From Streptomyces sp. 71268 (GTDB lineage: Bacteria; Actinomycetota; Actinomycetes; Streptomycetales; Streptomycetaceae): a stretch of DNA of 64,000 nt. The translations under genes and the position numbers were made by a program. Below are positions 7,276 through 15,400 of the stretch, piece by piece. The notes under the pieces were generated by a model, which ran no database searches, had not been told where the DNA came from, and saw only the letters and a program-made list of their open reading frames with translations. Each line of letters starts with the position of its first letter. The stretch's first letter is position 1. The stretch lies in assembly GCF_029392895.1 (NCBI RefSeq), contig NZ_CP114200.1, positions 186,001-250,000 on the forward strand, given 5' to 3'.

Positions 7276-8531
7276 AACACGCACCGCACGTGCTTGATGG
7301 CCTCCACGAAACTGGCGACCAGCCGCCTGGGCTCGCCTTCGCTGCGGATGTGCGGCAACCGTCCGAAGAGTTCGCGGAAGAAGACGGTGACCTCCATGCG
7401 GGCCAGGTGGGCGCCGAGGCAGAAGTGCGGCCCGACGGAGCCGAAGGTCAGGTGCGGGTTGGGGTCCCGGGTGATGTCGAACGTGTACGGGTCCGCGAAC
7501 ACCTTCTCGTCCCTGTTGGCCGAGCAGTAGAAGAGCAGGACCTTGTCGCCCTTGGCGAAGGTGTGTCCGCCCACCTCGCACTCGCGGGCCGCCGTCCGGC
7601 GCATCCAGTTGATGGGGGTCGCCATGCGCAGGATCTCCTCGACGGCGCGCGGCGCGTACGCGTCGAAGTCGGAGAGCAGCAACTCCCGCTGCTCCGGGTG
7701 TTCGGTCAGCAGCACCAGACCACGGGAGAGCGCGTTGCGGGTGGTCTCCATGCCCGCGATGACCAGGAGGATGAAGAAGGAGGACAGTTCCTCGGGGGTC
7801 AGCCGCTCGCCGTCGATCTCGGCGTGCACCAGGCGGGTGATGAGGTCGTCGGTGGGATTCTTCATCCGGTCGGCGGCGAGCCGGGCGATGTAGTCGCCCA
7901 GCTCGCGCGAGGTGCGCAACAGGGCCGGCGTCGCCTGGTCGAGGCGGGGCACGTACTCCGGGTCGAAGGTGCCGACGATGATGTTCGAGCGGTCGTAGAT
8001 GAACTCGTAGTCACTGGGGGGAATGCCCATCATTCCGCTCAGTACGGCTATCGGCATGATGGCGGCGGCCTGGCGTACGAAGTCACACGGGCCGGTCGCT
8101 ATGAGGTCGTCGACGATCTGCCGGGCCGCCTTCCGCGACGCCGCCTCGAACTCCGCCGCCATGCCGCGCCCGAAGGCGCGGGAGACGATCCGGCGCAGTC
8201 GCGCGTGCTGCGGATTGTCCATGTTGATCATCGAGCCGAAGAAGTTGTTGAACTCCTGCGGCAGGTCCACGATGCTGATCCCGGTCGGCGCGGAGCAGAA
8301 GTCCTGCGGCCGTCGACTCACCTCGGCGATGTCGGCGTGGTGCACCAGCGCGTAATAGCCGGACCCGTGCGGATACCCGGGCATCGCGGGCTCACGGAAG
8401 TGCATCGGGCCCGGCGCCCTGCGCAGCGCGGCGAAGGCCGCGTCGCGATCACCGAACGGCTGCGACCAGAAGGCGAGGTCCGTGAGGTTGATCTTGGTGA
8501 CGTCGTCGAACCTGGAGACGGGTGGGTACAT
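7272..8531 (-). CDS. Cytochrome P450 (candidate polyether tailoring hydroxylase, MonD-like role)
   Basis: 419 residues, usual bacterial class I length. The I-helix oxygen-binding motif is VIAGMETTRN (about residue 257), the K-helix ExxR is EEILR (about 296), and the heme-binding loop is FGSVGPHFCLGAHLAR with Cys ligand at about residue 371. Val replaces the usual Gly in the middle of the loop. ATG 8531 has GAGG just upstream. P450s insert oxygen using ferredoxin electrons; no ferredoxin gene is beside it. It is divergent from the thioesterase-like hydrolase across 422 bp. In nigericin/monensin-type pathways a P450 hydroxylates the terminal methyl (MonD makes the monensin C26 hydroxymethyl), and this gene is the only P450 in the window, so that role is inferred. 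Oxidation elsewhere on the polyether is possible. Confidence 0.85.
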   Translation of the reverse strand: MYPPVSRFDDVTKINLTDLAFWSQPFGDRDAAFAALRRAPGPMHFREPAMPGYPHGSGYYALVHHADIAEVSRRPQDFCSAPTGISIVDLPQEFNNFFGSMINMDNPQHARLRRIVSRAFGRGMAAEFEAASRKAARQIVDDLIATGPCDFVRQAAAIMPIAVLSGMMGIPPSDYEFIYDRSNIIVGTFDPEYVPRLDQATPALLRTSRELGDYIARLAADRMKNPTDDLITRLVHAEIDGERLTPEELSSFFILLVIAGMETTRNALSRGLVLLTEHPEQRELLLSDFDAYAPRAVEEILRMATPINWMRRTAARECEVGGHTFAKGDKVLLFYCSANRDEKVFADPYTFDITRDPNPHLTFGSVGPHFCLGAHLARMEVTVFFRELFGRLPHIRSEGEPRRLVASFVEAIKHVRCVF

Positions 8532-8953
8532 GGCGCCTCGTTTCGCGCGAAGTGAAAGGTCGGGGGAAGGACGACCAGCTCGCGCGGAAGAGGGGCGCGT
8601 TTTCCCTGCCTACGGCGCGCACGCACCGCTCGCAAAGAAAGTCGCCGGAAACCATGAAATCGCCGCAAGCGGGGAATCGCACTGCGACGTCATCGCTCCG
8701 ACCGGAAAGCCCTGCCTTGCTTTCCGGGCACTCGGGAAGGGAAATGCCGACACTATGTCTGCGGTTGAGGATTCCGATAGACTCCGGGTGGAGCCACTTG
8801 CACCGTCGTCACGGAACCTGCTGCGTTCAGGTGGTCCAGCACGGAACAGCATCGCCCCTCTCGCTTAAGTGCGGCTAATTTGCCGGCAATTTAGGGAACC
8901 GTAATATCAACAGGGCTCGGATGGCGACCTGTTCACGCGCTAGGCTTTTCGCC
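8532..8953. other. 422-bp intergenic region between divergent P450 and hydrolase genes
   Basis: No convincing coding sequence on either strand; the open frames crossing it have no RBS or recognisable protein. The part nearest the hydrolase (8870-8910) is unusually A/T-rich and holds the promoter candidate at 8880-8907. The P450 promoter must lie on the minus strand in the same region, but I could not place it. The length suggests a regulator-binding region. Confidence 0.5.
8880..8907 (+). promoter_or_regulatory. Candidate promoter of the hydrolase gene, with palindrome
   Basis: TTGCCG (8880-8885) and TAATAT (8902-8907) are separated by 16 bp, close to the major sigma-factor consensus, 46 bp ahead of the ATG. 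The -35 box is part of a perfect palindrome TTGCCGGCAA (8880-8889), a possible operator. Confidence 0.35.
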
Positions 8954-9802
8954 ATGGATCTCTCCGTCCCCGTAACCGATGACGTGAAATTGCATTTCCG
9001 GCACCGGCCGGGAACCGCGGCCACGGCGTTCCTCCTGGTGCACGGCATGGCCTCCAACGCGCAGCTCTGGGACGAGGTCGCCGACCACCTGGCCGCCGCG
9101 GACCACCCGGTGTACGCGGTGGACCTGCGCGGCCACGGCGAATCCGACACGCCCGAAACCGGCTACGACACCCGCACCGCCGTCGCCGACCTGGTCGCCT
9201 CCTGCGCGTTCCTGGGGTTGGAGCGGGTGGTGGTCGCGGGACACTCGTGGGGCGGCAACGTCTCGGTGCGCTTCGCCGCCGAGAACCCACAGCTGGTCTC
9301 CGCCCTCGCCCTGGTGGACGGCGGCTGGCTCGAACCGTCGGCGGCGTTCGCCTCCTGGGAGGCGTTCGTGGCGGCCCTGCGCCCCGGCGCGCTCGACGGC
9401 GCCACCGTGGACAGCATCAGCGCGTACTTCCGCACCATCCACCCCGACTGGTCGCCGGCGGCGATCGACGCGGCCGTCGCCACCATGCGCGTCCACCCGG
9501 ACGGCACGCTCACCCAGCGCATGACGCACGACCAGCACATGTCGATCCTGCGCAGCATCTGGGACGAGCCCCCGGTGCCCTGGTACGCGGACGTCGACGT
9601 GCCCACGCTGCTGATGGTCGCCATCCCCAAGGGCGCGTTGCCCCCGCTCGCGGACCGCATCCGCACCCGCGTGCGGAACACCACGGCCCCCCTACGCCAC
9701 GCCACCCTGCGCGAGTACCCCGACTCCGAGCACGACCTGCACGTACAGCGCCCCGGACAAGTGGCGGCGGATCTCCTGGAGTTGGCACGCGGCGCGGGAT
9801 GA
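8954..9802 (+). CDS. Alpha/beta-hydrolase, candidate polyether chain-releasing thioesterase (MonCII/NanE type)
   Basis: 282 residues from ATG 8954 (MDLSVPV). The fold signature is complete: oxyanion loop LLVHGMASNAQLW, strand DLRGHGES, nucleophile elbow VAGHSWGG (Ser98), acidic residue in LALVDGGWL (Asp122), and His in DSEHDLHVQRP (His260 or His263). The Ser-Asp spacing of 24 equals the Ser96-Asp120 spacing I recall for NanE, the discrete thioesterase releasing nanchangmycin, and the His spacing is close. No PKS protein in the window ends in a TE, so a discrete hydrolase is needed for release from the ACP. Convergent with the SDR gene and separated from it by a hairpin. A generic esterase or epoxide hydrolase is the alternative; no Tyr pair typical of epoxide hydrolases was assigned. 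Confidence 0.8.
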   Translation: MDLSVPVTDDVKLHFRHRPGTAATAFLLVHGMASNAQLWDEVADHLAAADHPVYAVDLRGHGESDTPETGYDTRTAVADLVASCAFLGLERVVVAGHSWGGNVSVRFAAENPQLVSALALVDGGWLEPSAAFASWEAFVAALRPGALDGATVDSISAYFRTIHPDWSPAAIDAAVATMRVHPDGTLTQRMTHDQHMSILRSIWDEPPVPWYADVDVPTLLMVAIPKGALPPLADRIRTRVRNTTAPLRHATLREYPDSEHDLHVQRPGQVAADLLELARGAG

Positions 9803-9803
9803 G

Positions 9804-9836
9804 CCGGCGGCGGGCCCGACCGGGACCCGCGGCCGG
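9804..9836. terminator. Hairpin between converging hydrolase and SDR genes
   Basis: 14-bp stem with two mismatches (CCGGCGGCGGGCCC against GGACCCGCGGCCGG) and a 5-nt loop, starting 2 bp after the hydrolase stop. Confidence 0.6.
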
Positions 9837-9884
9837 TGAGGACAAGCCGGGCCGGGCCTGGACATGCCCGTGGAGGGGCACCGG

Positions 9885-10643
9885 TCACAGGAAGGCGCCC
9901 CCGGAGACCTCGACGCGCTGGGCGGTGACCCAGCGCAGGCCGTCGGAGGCCAGCGTGGCGATGGCGTCGCCGATTTCCTCGGGTTCGCCGACGCGGCCGA
10001 GCGCGGTCTGCCCGGCCAGAACCTGGCGCATTCCGGCGTCGTCCCGCATCGCTCCACCGTTGAAGTCGGTGGCGGTCGGCCCCGGGGCGATGGAGTTGAC
10101 GCGGATGCCGCGCGGGCCGAGTTCCGCGGCGAGGGTACGACCCAGAGCTTCGACGGCGGCCTTCGAGGCGGAGTAGACCGAGGTGGCGGGGCTGGTGTGG
10201 CGGGTCAGCGACGACGAGACGTTGATGACCTGGCCGCCCCGGGCCAGCAGCGGCACGAGCGACTGTATGAGGAAGAACGTGCCCCGGACGTTGGTGCCCA
10301 TCACCGTGTCGAAGTCGTCGACCGTGACAGCCTCCAGCGGCCCGAAGACCCCCACTCCCGCGTTGTTGACCAGGATGTCGAGCCGCGAGGTACCCCAACT
10401 CTCCAGCCGCGCGTTCAGTTCGGAGGTGAAGGACGCGAAGGAGGAGACGTCGCTGATGTCGAGCCGGAGCACAGCGGCGGTCCCACCCACGGCGCGCACC
10501 CGCTCCACCGTCACTTCGGCCCCGGCCACATCACCGCGGTGGGTGACCACGACCCGCACCCCGCGTGCGGCCAGGGCGACGGCCGCGCTGCGGCCGAGGC
10601 CGCGATTTGCACCGGTCACCAGAGCGACCTTGTCGATCGTCAT
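9885..10643 (-). CDS. SDR-family NAD(P)-dependent oxidoreductase
   Basis: 252 residues, the standard classical-SDR length. The cofactor motif is TGANRGLG (residues about 10-17), the NNAG motif is present (LDILVNNAGVGV), catalytic Ser lies in INVSSSLT, and YSASK gives the Tyr and Lys. VNSIAPGPTATDF follows, and the protein ends in the usual substrate-loop tail (VSGGAFL). GGAGG sits 6 nt before ATG 10643. It oxidises or reduces an alcohol/ketone, substrate unknown. It is divergent from a TetR gene with two palindromes between them, the classic layout of a repressor with its target, so it may be a stress or detoxification gene rather than part of the polyether pathway. Confidence 0.88.
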   Translation of the reverse strand: MTIDKVALVTGANRGLGRSAAVALAARGVRVVVTHRGDVAGAEVTVERVRAVGGTAAVLRLDISDVSSFASFTSELNARLESWGTSRLDILVNNAGVGVFGPLEAVTVDDFDTVMGTNVRGTFFLIQSLVPLLARGGQVINVSSSLTRHTSPATSVYSASKAAVEALGRTLAAELGPRGIRVNSIAPGPTATDFNGGAMRDDAGMRQVLAGQTALGRVGEPEEIGDAIATLASDGLRWVTAQRVEVSGGAFL

Positions 10644-10698
10644 GAACGTCCTCCACCGTGCGACAACCAGGATGCGCCCAGGCGCCCCCAGACCAGAT

Positions 10699-10716
10699 GC
10701 GAGTCACTCGACTCGC
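10699..10716. promoter_or_regulatory. TetR operator candidate 1 (perfect palindrome)
   Basis: GCGAGTC-ACTC-GACTCGC: two perfect 7-bp arms around 4 bp, in the SDR/tetR intergenic region, 56 bp ahead of the SDR start. Confidence 0.6.
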
Positions 10717-10748
10717 CTTACTGGCGCACCGTAGGCGGACCCTCTGAT

Positions 10749-10766
10749 GTGAGTCAAGTGACTCGC
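10749..10766. promoter_or_regulatory. TetR operator candidate 2 (near-perfect palindrome)
   Basis: GTGAGTC-AAGT-GACTCGC: same design as site 1 with one arm mismatch. The centre-to-centre distance is 50 bp. It lies 26 bp before the tetR ATG, so binding would block tetR itself. Confidence 0.6.
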
Positions 10767-10791
10767 CTCGGAGCTACGGCATACTCTTCGC

Positions 10792-11427
10792 ATGCCAGCA
10801 GAACTCACCGCGTACCACCGCGGGCTCGCCCAGCAGAAGCGCGAGGCGATCATCTCCGCGGCCACGGAACTGTTCCTGGACCGTGGCTACGACGGCACCT
10901 CCCTCGCGCGGATCGCCGAAGCGGCCGGGGTCTCGAAGTCCACCCTGTTCAAGCAGTTCCCCACCAAGGCGGCCCTTTTCGAGGCCATCGTCACCGAGTC
11001 CTGGCAGCGCGACGCCGGCGACGCCGCCGCGCGGCCACAGGCGGGGGACCTGCGCTCCGGGCTGACAGCCATCGGCCACCGCTACGCCGACCTGATCGGC
11101 CAGCCCCGCATGGCGGACCTGTTCCGCATCGTCATCGCCGAACTACCTCGCTTCCCCGAGCTGGGACGGACCCAGTTCCAGCTCGGCAAGCTGCCCTACT
11201 TCGCCTCCGTTCAGCACTACCTGGAGTCCGAGCACGAGGCCGGCAACGCCTATGTGCCCGACGCCGAGAGCGCCGCGAACCAGTTCCTCGGCATGATCGC
11301 CAACTACGTCCTGTGGCCGCGCATGTTGCTGACCGACTGGAACCCCGCGACCTCCGACATCCACAACGCCGTCGAAGAGGCCGTCCAGACGATGCTCGCC
11401 AGACACACCCCCGTCCCGCCGGCCTGA
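10792..11427 (+). CDS. TetR/AcrR-family transcriptional regulator
   Basis: 211 residues. The N-terminal DNA-binding domain is clear: KREAIISAATELFLDRGY as helix 1, TSLARIAEAAGVSKSTLFKQF as helix-turn-helix (about residues 38-58), then TKAALFEAIV. The C-terminal ligand domain contains LFRIVIAELPRFPEL and resembles TetR members with a C-terminal domain of the AefR/TetR_C_7 kind. There is no strong RBS before ATG 10792. Likely represses itself and the divergent SDR through the two palindromes at 10699 and 10749; its inducer is unknown. Confidence 0.88.
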   Translation: MPAELTAYHRGLAQQKREAIISAATELFLDRGYDGTSLARIAEAAGVSKSTLFKQFPTKAALFEAIVTESWQRDAGDAAARPQAGDLRSGLTAIGHRYADLIGQPRMADLFRIVIAELPRFPELGRTQFQLGKLPYFASVQHYLESEHEAGNAYVPDAESAANQFLGMIANYVLWPRMLLTDWNPATSDIHNAVEEAVQTMLARHTPVPPA

Positions 11428-11758
11428 CCGGCAGCCGGAACTTCCACGCTGACGCGCAAGGGCAACAGCCACGACGCCTTCACGACACAGCGCAGGGCCC
11501 GCCGCGAGCAGGGCATCCGGGCGTCGTACGCCTCGGCCAACCGCGCACCCTACGCTGGTCCGTGCAGGAGTGCGAGGTTGGAGCCCCCCTCATCAGCGAG
11601 GACGGTCCGGCCCGCCGGCTGCGGCATCAGCAGCGGTGATGCCGCCGTGCAGTGCCTCGGCCCCGGCGATCCACTCCCCCGGCCCCAGGTGCCGGCGGAC
11701 CCAGGCCCGTGTCAACGGCGGGACGGCCGTCGCCTCGTCGTGTTCGGTCATCGGGACA
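11428..11758. other. Gap between tetR and the GNAT gene
   Basis: No intact gene seen. The left half shows nothing recognisable; the right half contains a possible truncated phosphotransferase N-terminus on the minus strand (11593-11751). Confidence 0.4.
11593..11751 (-). pseudogene. Possible N-terminal remnant of an aminoglycoside-phosphotransferase-like gene
   Basis: A 52-residue frame from ATG 11751 reads MTEHDEATAVPPL, then TRAWVRRHLGPGEW and GAEALHGGITA. This resembles the first strand and Gly-rich loop region of APH/choline-kinase-like proteins, after which homology stops and the frame closes. It is divergent to the GNAT gene, whose start is only 7 bp away. The match is short and made by eye, so this may be spurious. 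Confidence 0.25.
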
Positions 11759-12325
11759 ATGAAGCGCATGAACGCATGGCCCACGATCTCCGCTCCGGAG
11801 ATCCCCACCACTCGCCTCCGGCTGCGCAAGGCACACGACGCGGATATCGACGGTCTGATCGATCTTCAGACCGATCCGCAGGTCCGTGCGCATCTCGGTG
11901 GTGCGCGGCCCCGCGACGCCGTCGAACGGTACTTCGCCGCGAACGGCGTCGGCGCCGTCGCGGACAAGGCCGGCGCGTACGTCATCGCCGACCGGGATTC
12001 CGACGCGTGCCTCGGGACGCTGGTACTCGACCGGCGCGCCGCGGACCTCCCCGGCCACGTCACCGAGGAAGGCGGGGAGCTGGAGCTCACCTACCTGCTC
12101 CGGCGGCGCGGCTGGGGAGCGGGGCTGGCGTTCGAGGCCGCTACGGGCCTGTTGCGTGCCGTCGCCGACGAGCTGCCCGACCAACCGGTCCTGGTGGTCA
12201 CCCAGACGGCCAACGAGCGTTCCCGCCGGCTCGCCACCCGCCTCGGCTTCCAGCCCGTCGGCACGTTCGAGGCCCATGGCGCGGAGCAAACCCTCGCCGT
12301 GACCGAACTGCACGCGTTCGCCTGA
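11759..12325 (+). CDS. GNAT-family N-acetyltransferase (RimJ/RimL-like)
   Basis: About 188 residues. TTRLRLRKAHDADIDGLIDL is the typical N-terminus of the RimJ/RimL-type GNAT group. The acetyl-CoA-binding loop is R-R-R-G-W-G-A-G (LLRRRGWGAGLAFEAATGLL), followed by VTQTANERSRRLATRLGF, the conserved motif-B helix. The substrate amine is unknown. ATG 11759 and ATG 11768 are both possible; neither has a strong RBS. Converges on the last PKS gene, with 137 bp between the stops that can fold into imperfect G/C hairpins. It probably marks the edge of the PKS run and is not evidently a biosynthetic gene. Confidence 0.82.
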   Translation: MKRMNAWPTISAPEIPTTRLRLRKAHDADIDGLIDLQTDPQVRAHLGGARPRDAVERYFAANGVGAVADKAGAYVIADRDSDACLGTLVLDRRAADLPGHVTEEGGELELTYLLRRRGWGAGLAFEAATGLLRAVADELPDQPVLVVTQTANERSRRLATRLGFQPVGTFEAHGAEQTLAVTELHAFA

Positions 12326-12462
12326 CTGGCTGTTCCGTCCACGGCCATCGACCACGCTGGGAACAGGGACCCACGCCCCCGCCCCCTGCCGCCGCATCAC
12401 CCGGACACCGGACGGCGGCGCCGAGCAACGGTTGTCACCGACGGCAGGGGCGGCGAGGGCTA

Positions 12463-15400
12463 CTACGCGCCCAACTCCTCGATGAGGGCGAACACCTCGT
12501 CGGCCGTGGCGTCGGTGAGGTCCTCGTCGGTCCCGCCCTGGGGCGCCGTGTCGGTCGTCGCGGCGGAGTACTTCCACAGCAGCGCCTGGAGCCGGTTCAC
12601 CAGACCCGTACGGCGCGGGTCGGCCGCGGGCAGCTCGGCGAGCGCGGCCTCCACCTCGTCGATGCGACCCAGAGCCGGGTGTGCCTGGTCCGCGCCGGAG
12701 GGCAGGAGTTGGGTGAGCAGGTACTCGGTCAGCGTGCTGGGAGTCGGGTAGTCGAAGACCAGCGTCGTGGACAGGGTGAGTCCCGTCGCGCCGCGCAGCC
12801 GGTTGCGTAGTTCCACGGCCGCGATGGAATCGAACCCCAGCTCCTTGAAGGGGCGGTCGGGGTCCACCGCGTCCTGTGACGGATAGTGCAGTACGGAGGC
12901 CACTTGGGCGCGTACGACCGTCAGCAGCCGTTCGGTGCGGTCCGGCGCGGGCAGGGCGGCCAACTCCTCTCGTAGGGCGGCCGCGCCGTCGCCCGGTGCG
13001 CCGGCGTCCGGTTCGCGGGCGGCGTCGAGCGCGCGCCGGGCCTGCGGCACGCCGTCGAGCAGCGGGCTCGGCCGAGCCATGGTGAACAGCGGCGCGAACC
13101 GGTCCCACGCGACGTCGGCCACGGCCAGGTGCGGGTCGTCGTGGTCGAGCAGCCGACCGAGGGCGGCCGTGGCGAGCCCGGGATCGAGTGGGGTCAGCCC
13201 CTGCCGGCGCAGCCGCTCCGTGTGCTGACCGAGTTCCGAGTCCGGCCCGGCAGCCGCCCCGGGCGCGGCAAGGTCCCAGAGTCCCCAGGTCACCGACGTC
13301 GCCCGACGACCCGCGGACCGGCGTTGCCGCGCGAGCGAGTCCAGGTGGGCGGCGGCCGCGGCGTAGGCGCCGTGGTCCTTGCTGCCCCAGGAGGCGGCCA
13401 CCGTGGAGAAGAACACCACCGTGTCCTCCGGGCCCAGGCCGCACAGCTCGTCCAGATGAGGCCCGTCGTCCACCAGGTTGGCGGCGACGGCCTCGGCGAG
13501 GTCAGCGGGCGAGAGGTCGGTCAGCGGCGCCAGCTCCCCGGTGACCGAGGTGTGGATGACCGTGCCGATCCGGGCACCCTCGTCGGCCAGGCGCGCCGCG
13601 AGGCGCGCGACGGCCGTCCGGTCGATCGGCGCACAGTCAGCCACCTCCAGAACGGCCCCGAGCGTGTCCAGTTCGGCCGTCAGCTCCGCGACACCGGCCG
13701 CTTCGGCTCCGCCTCGTCCCAGCAACAACACCCGCTCGGCACCGCGCTCGGCCGCCCAGCGGGCGGTGTACGCGGCGGGCCCGTCGGCGTCACCGGTGAT
13801 CAGCACGGTGCCACGAGGCTGCCAGGGCCGCTCCGGCTCTCGTTCGCCCAGCCCCGCCGACACGAGACGGCGCCCCCACACCCCGCCCCCGCGCAGCGCC
13901 ACCTGGTCCTCGCCGGACGCTCCGCCGAGAACGGCGCGCAGCGGGCCGGGGTCGACGTCATCCGGCGCGGGCGGCAGGTCCACGATCCCACCCCACAGCG
14001 CGGGGTGTTCCAACGCCGCCACCCGACCGAGCCCCCAGATCTGGGCCTGCGTGGGCGAGTCCACGCTCTCGTCGGCCGAGACGGCGACCGCGCCACGGGT
14101 GGCACACCACAGGGGGCTCCGCACCTCGGCGTCGACCAGCGCCTGCACCAGCGCGAGCGTCCCGGCGACGCCGTCGACCAGGCCCTCGTGATCAGCGTGC
14201 GGGTGTTCGTCGAGCCCGAGGAGCGAGAGAACACGGGTCGGCGCGGTGGCCTCGTCCGCGTACGTGTCCCGCAGCGCGGCGGCCAGCTCAGCACGCCCGT
14301 AGGACTCCCCCACCACCAGCCGGCGCACCCGGTCACCGCCTGCCCCCAACGTACGGATGCACAGCTCGACCCACTCGTCAGCGGCCCCCGACGGGCACAC
14401 CACGAGCCACGATTCGGCCGATTCCGACAGCGTCCCGAGGTCGGTACGCCGATGCCACTCCACCCGGTACCGCCAGCCGTCCGCGATCGACCGCTCACGC
14501 CCCGCCTGCCGCCACGCCGACAACAGCGGCAACACCGCGCCGAGCGAGGCGCGCGCACCCTCACCGGCCGCGCCCCCACCATCGCCAACCCGCAGCGTCT
14601 CCGCGAGCGCCCCCAGATCCTGCTGCTCAACAGCGCCCCAGAACGCGGCTTCGCCCTCCTGACCGCTGGGAGCGGCAAGATCGGGCAGCATGTCGGGGAG
14701 CCAGTAGCGCTGTCGTTGGAAGGCGTAGGTGGGGAGGTCCACGACGTGGGGTGTGGGGTTGCTGGGGTACCAGCGGGTCCAGTCCACGTTCACACCGGCG
14801 GTGAAGGCTTGTGCTACGGACTGTGCCAACTGCTCCAATCCGCCGTGTTCGCGGCGGAGGGTGGGTACGGCGGCGGCTTCGATCCCGGCTTCGTCGAAGG
14901 CTTCTTGGAGTCCGACGGTCAGGACGGGGTGGGTGCTGGCTTCGATGAAGACGCGGTGGCCGTCGGCCAGGAGCTGGCGTACGGCATCGGCGAAGCGGAC
15001 TTGTTCGCGCAGGTTGGTGACCCAGTAGGCGGTGTCCAGGGTGGTGGTGTCGATACGTTCGGCAGTGACGGTGGAGTAGAACGCCACCTCGGCTCCGGTG
15101 GGCGTGATACCGGCCAACACCTCGTGCAGTTCGTCGGCGATCTCGTCGACTTGTGGGCTGTGTGAGGCGTAGTCCACGTCGATCAGCCGGGCCCGGCCGC
15201 CTGATGCCTCCAGAGCGGAGACGGCGTGTTGAACCTGCTCGGGCGGTCCGGAGACCACGGCGGAGCCGGGACCGTTGACGGCCGCGATGCCCACACCCGC
15301 CGCGCTCTCACCCAGCCCGGCCAGGAACTCCTCAGCCTTGTCCTGACTCAACGCCAGCGAGGCCATGGCGCCGCCGCTGGCAAGGCGGCGTAGTGCCTTG

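Noticed and set aside
8482..8868. Plus-strand open frames across the P450 start and intergenic region
   Set aside because: They overlap the P450 coding start in antisense, have no RBS and no recognisable protein; the region behaves as a divergent promoter.
4229..12325. Treating all left-hand genes as part of the polyether pathway
   Set aside because: The kinase, SDR/TetR pair, GNAT and DinB genes have local regulation or mobile-element context and no pathway-specific signature; only the KSX-like protein, ACP, hydrolase and P450 have a reasoned pathway role.
12326..12462. Terminator between the GNAT and last PKS genes
   Set aside because: Only imperfect, long-looped G/C pairings (around 12381-12391 with 12441-12453) were found, not a clean hairpin.
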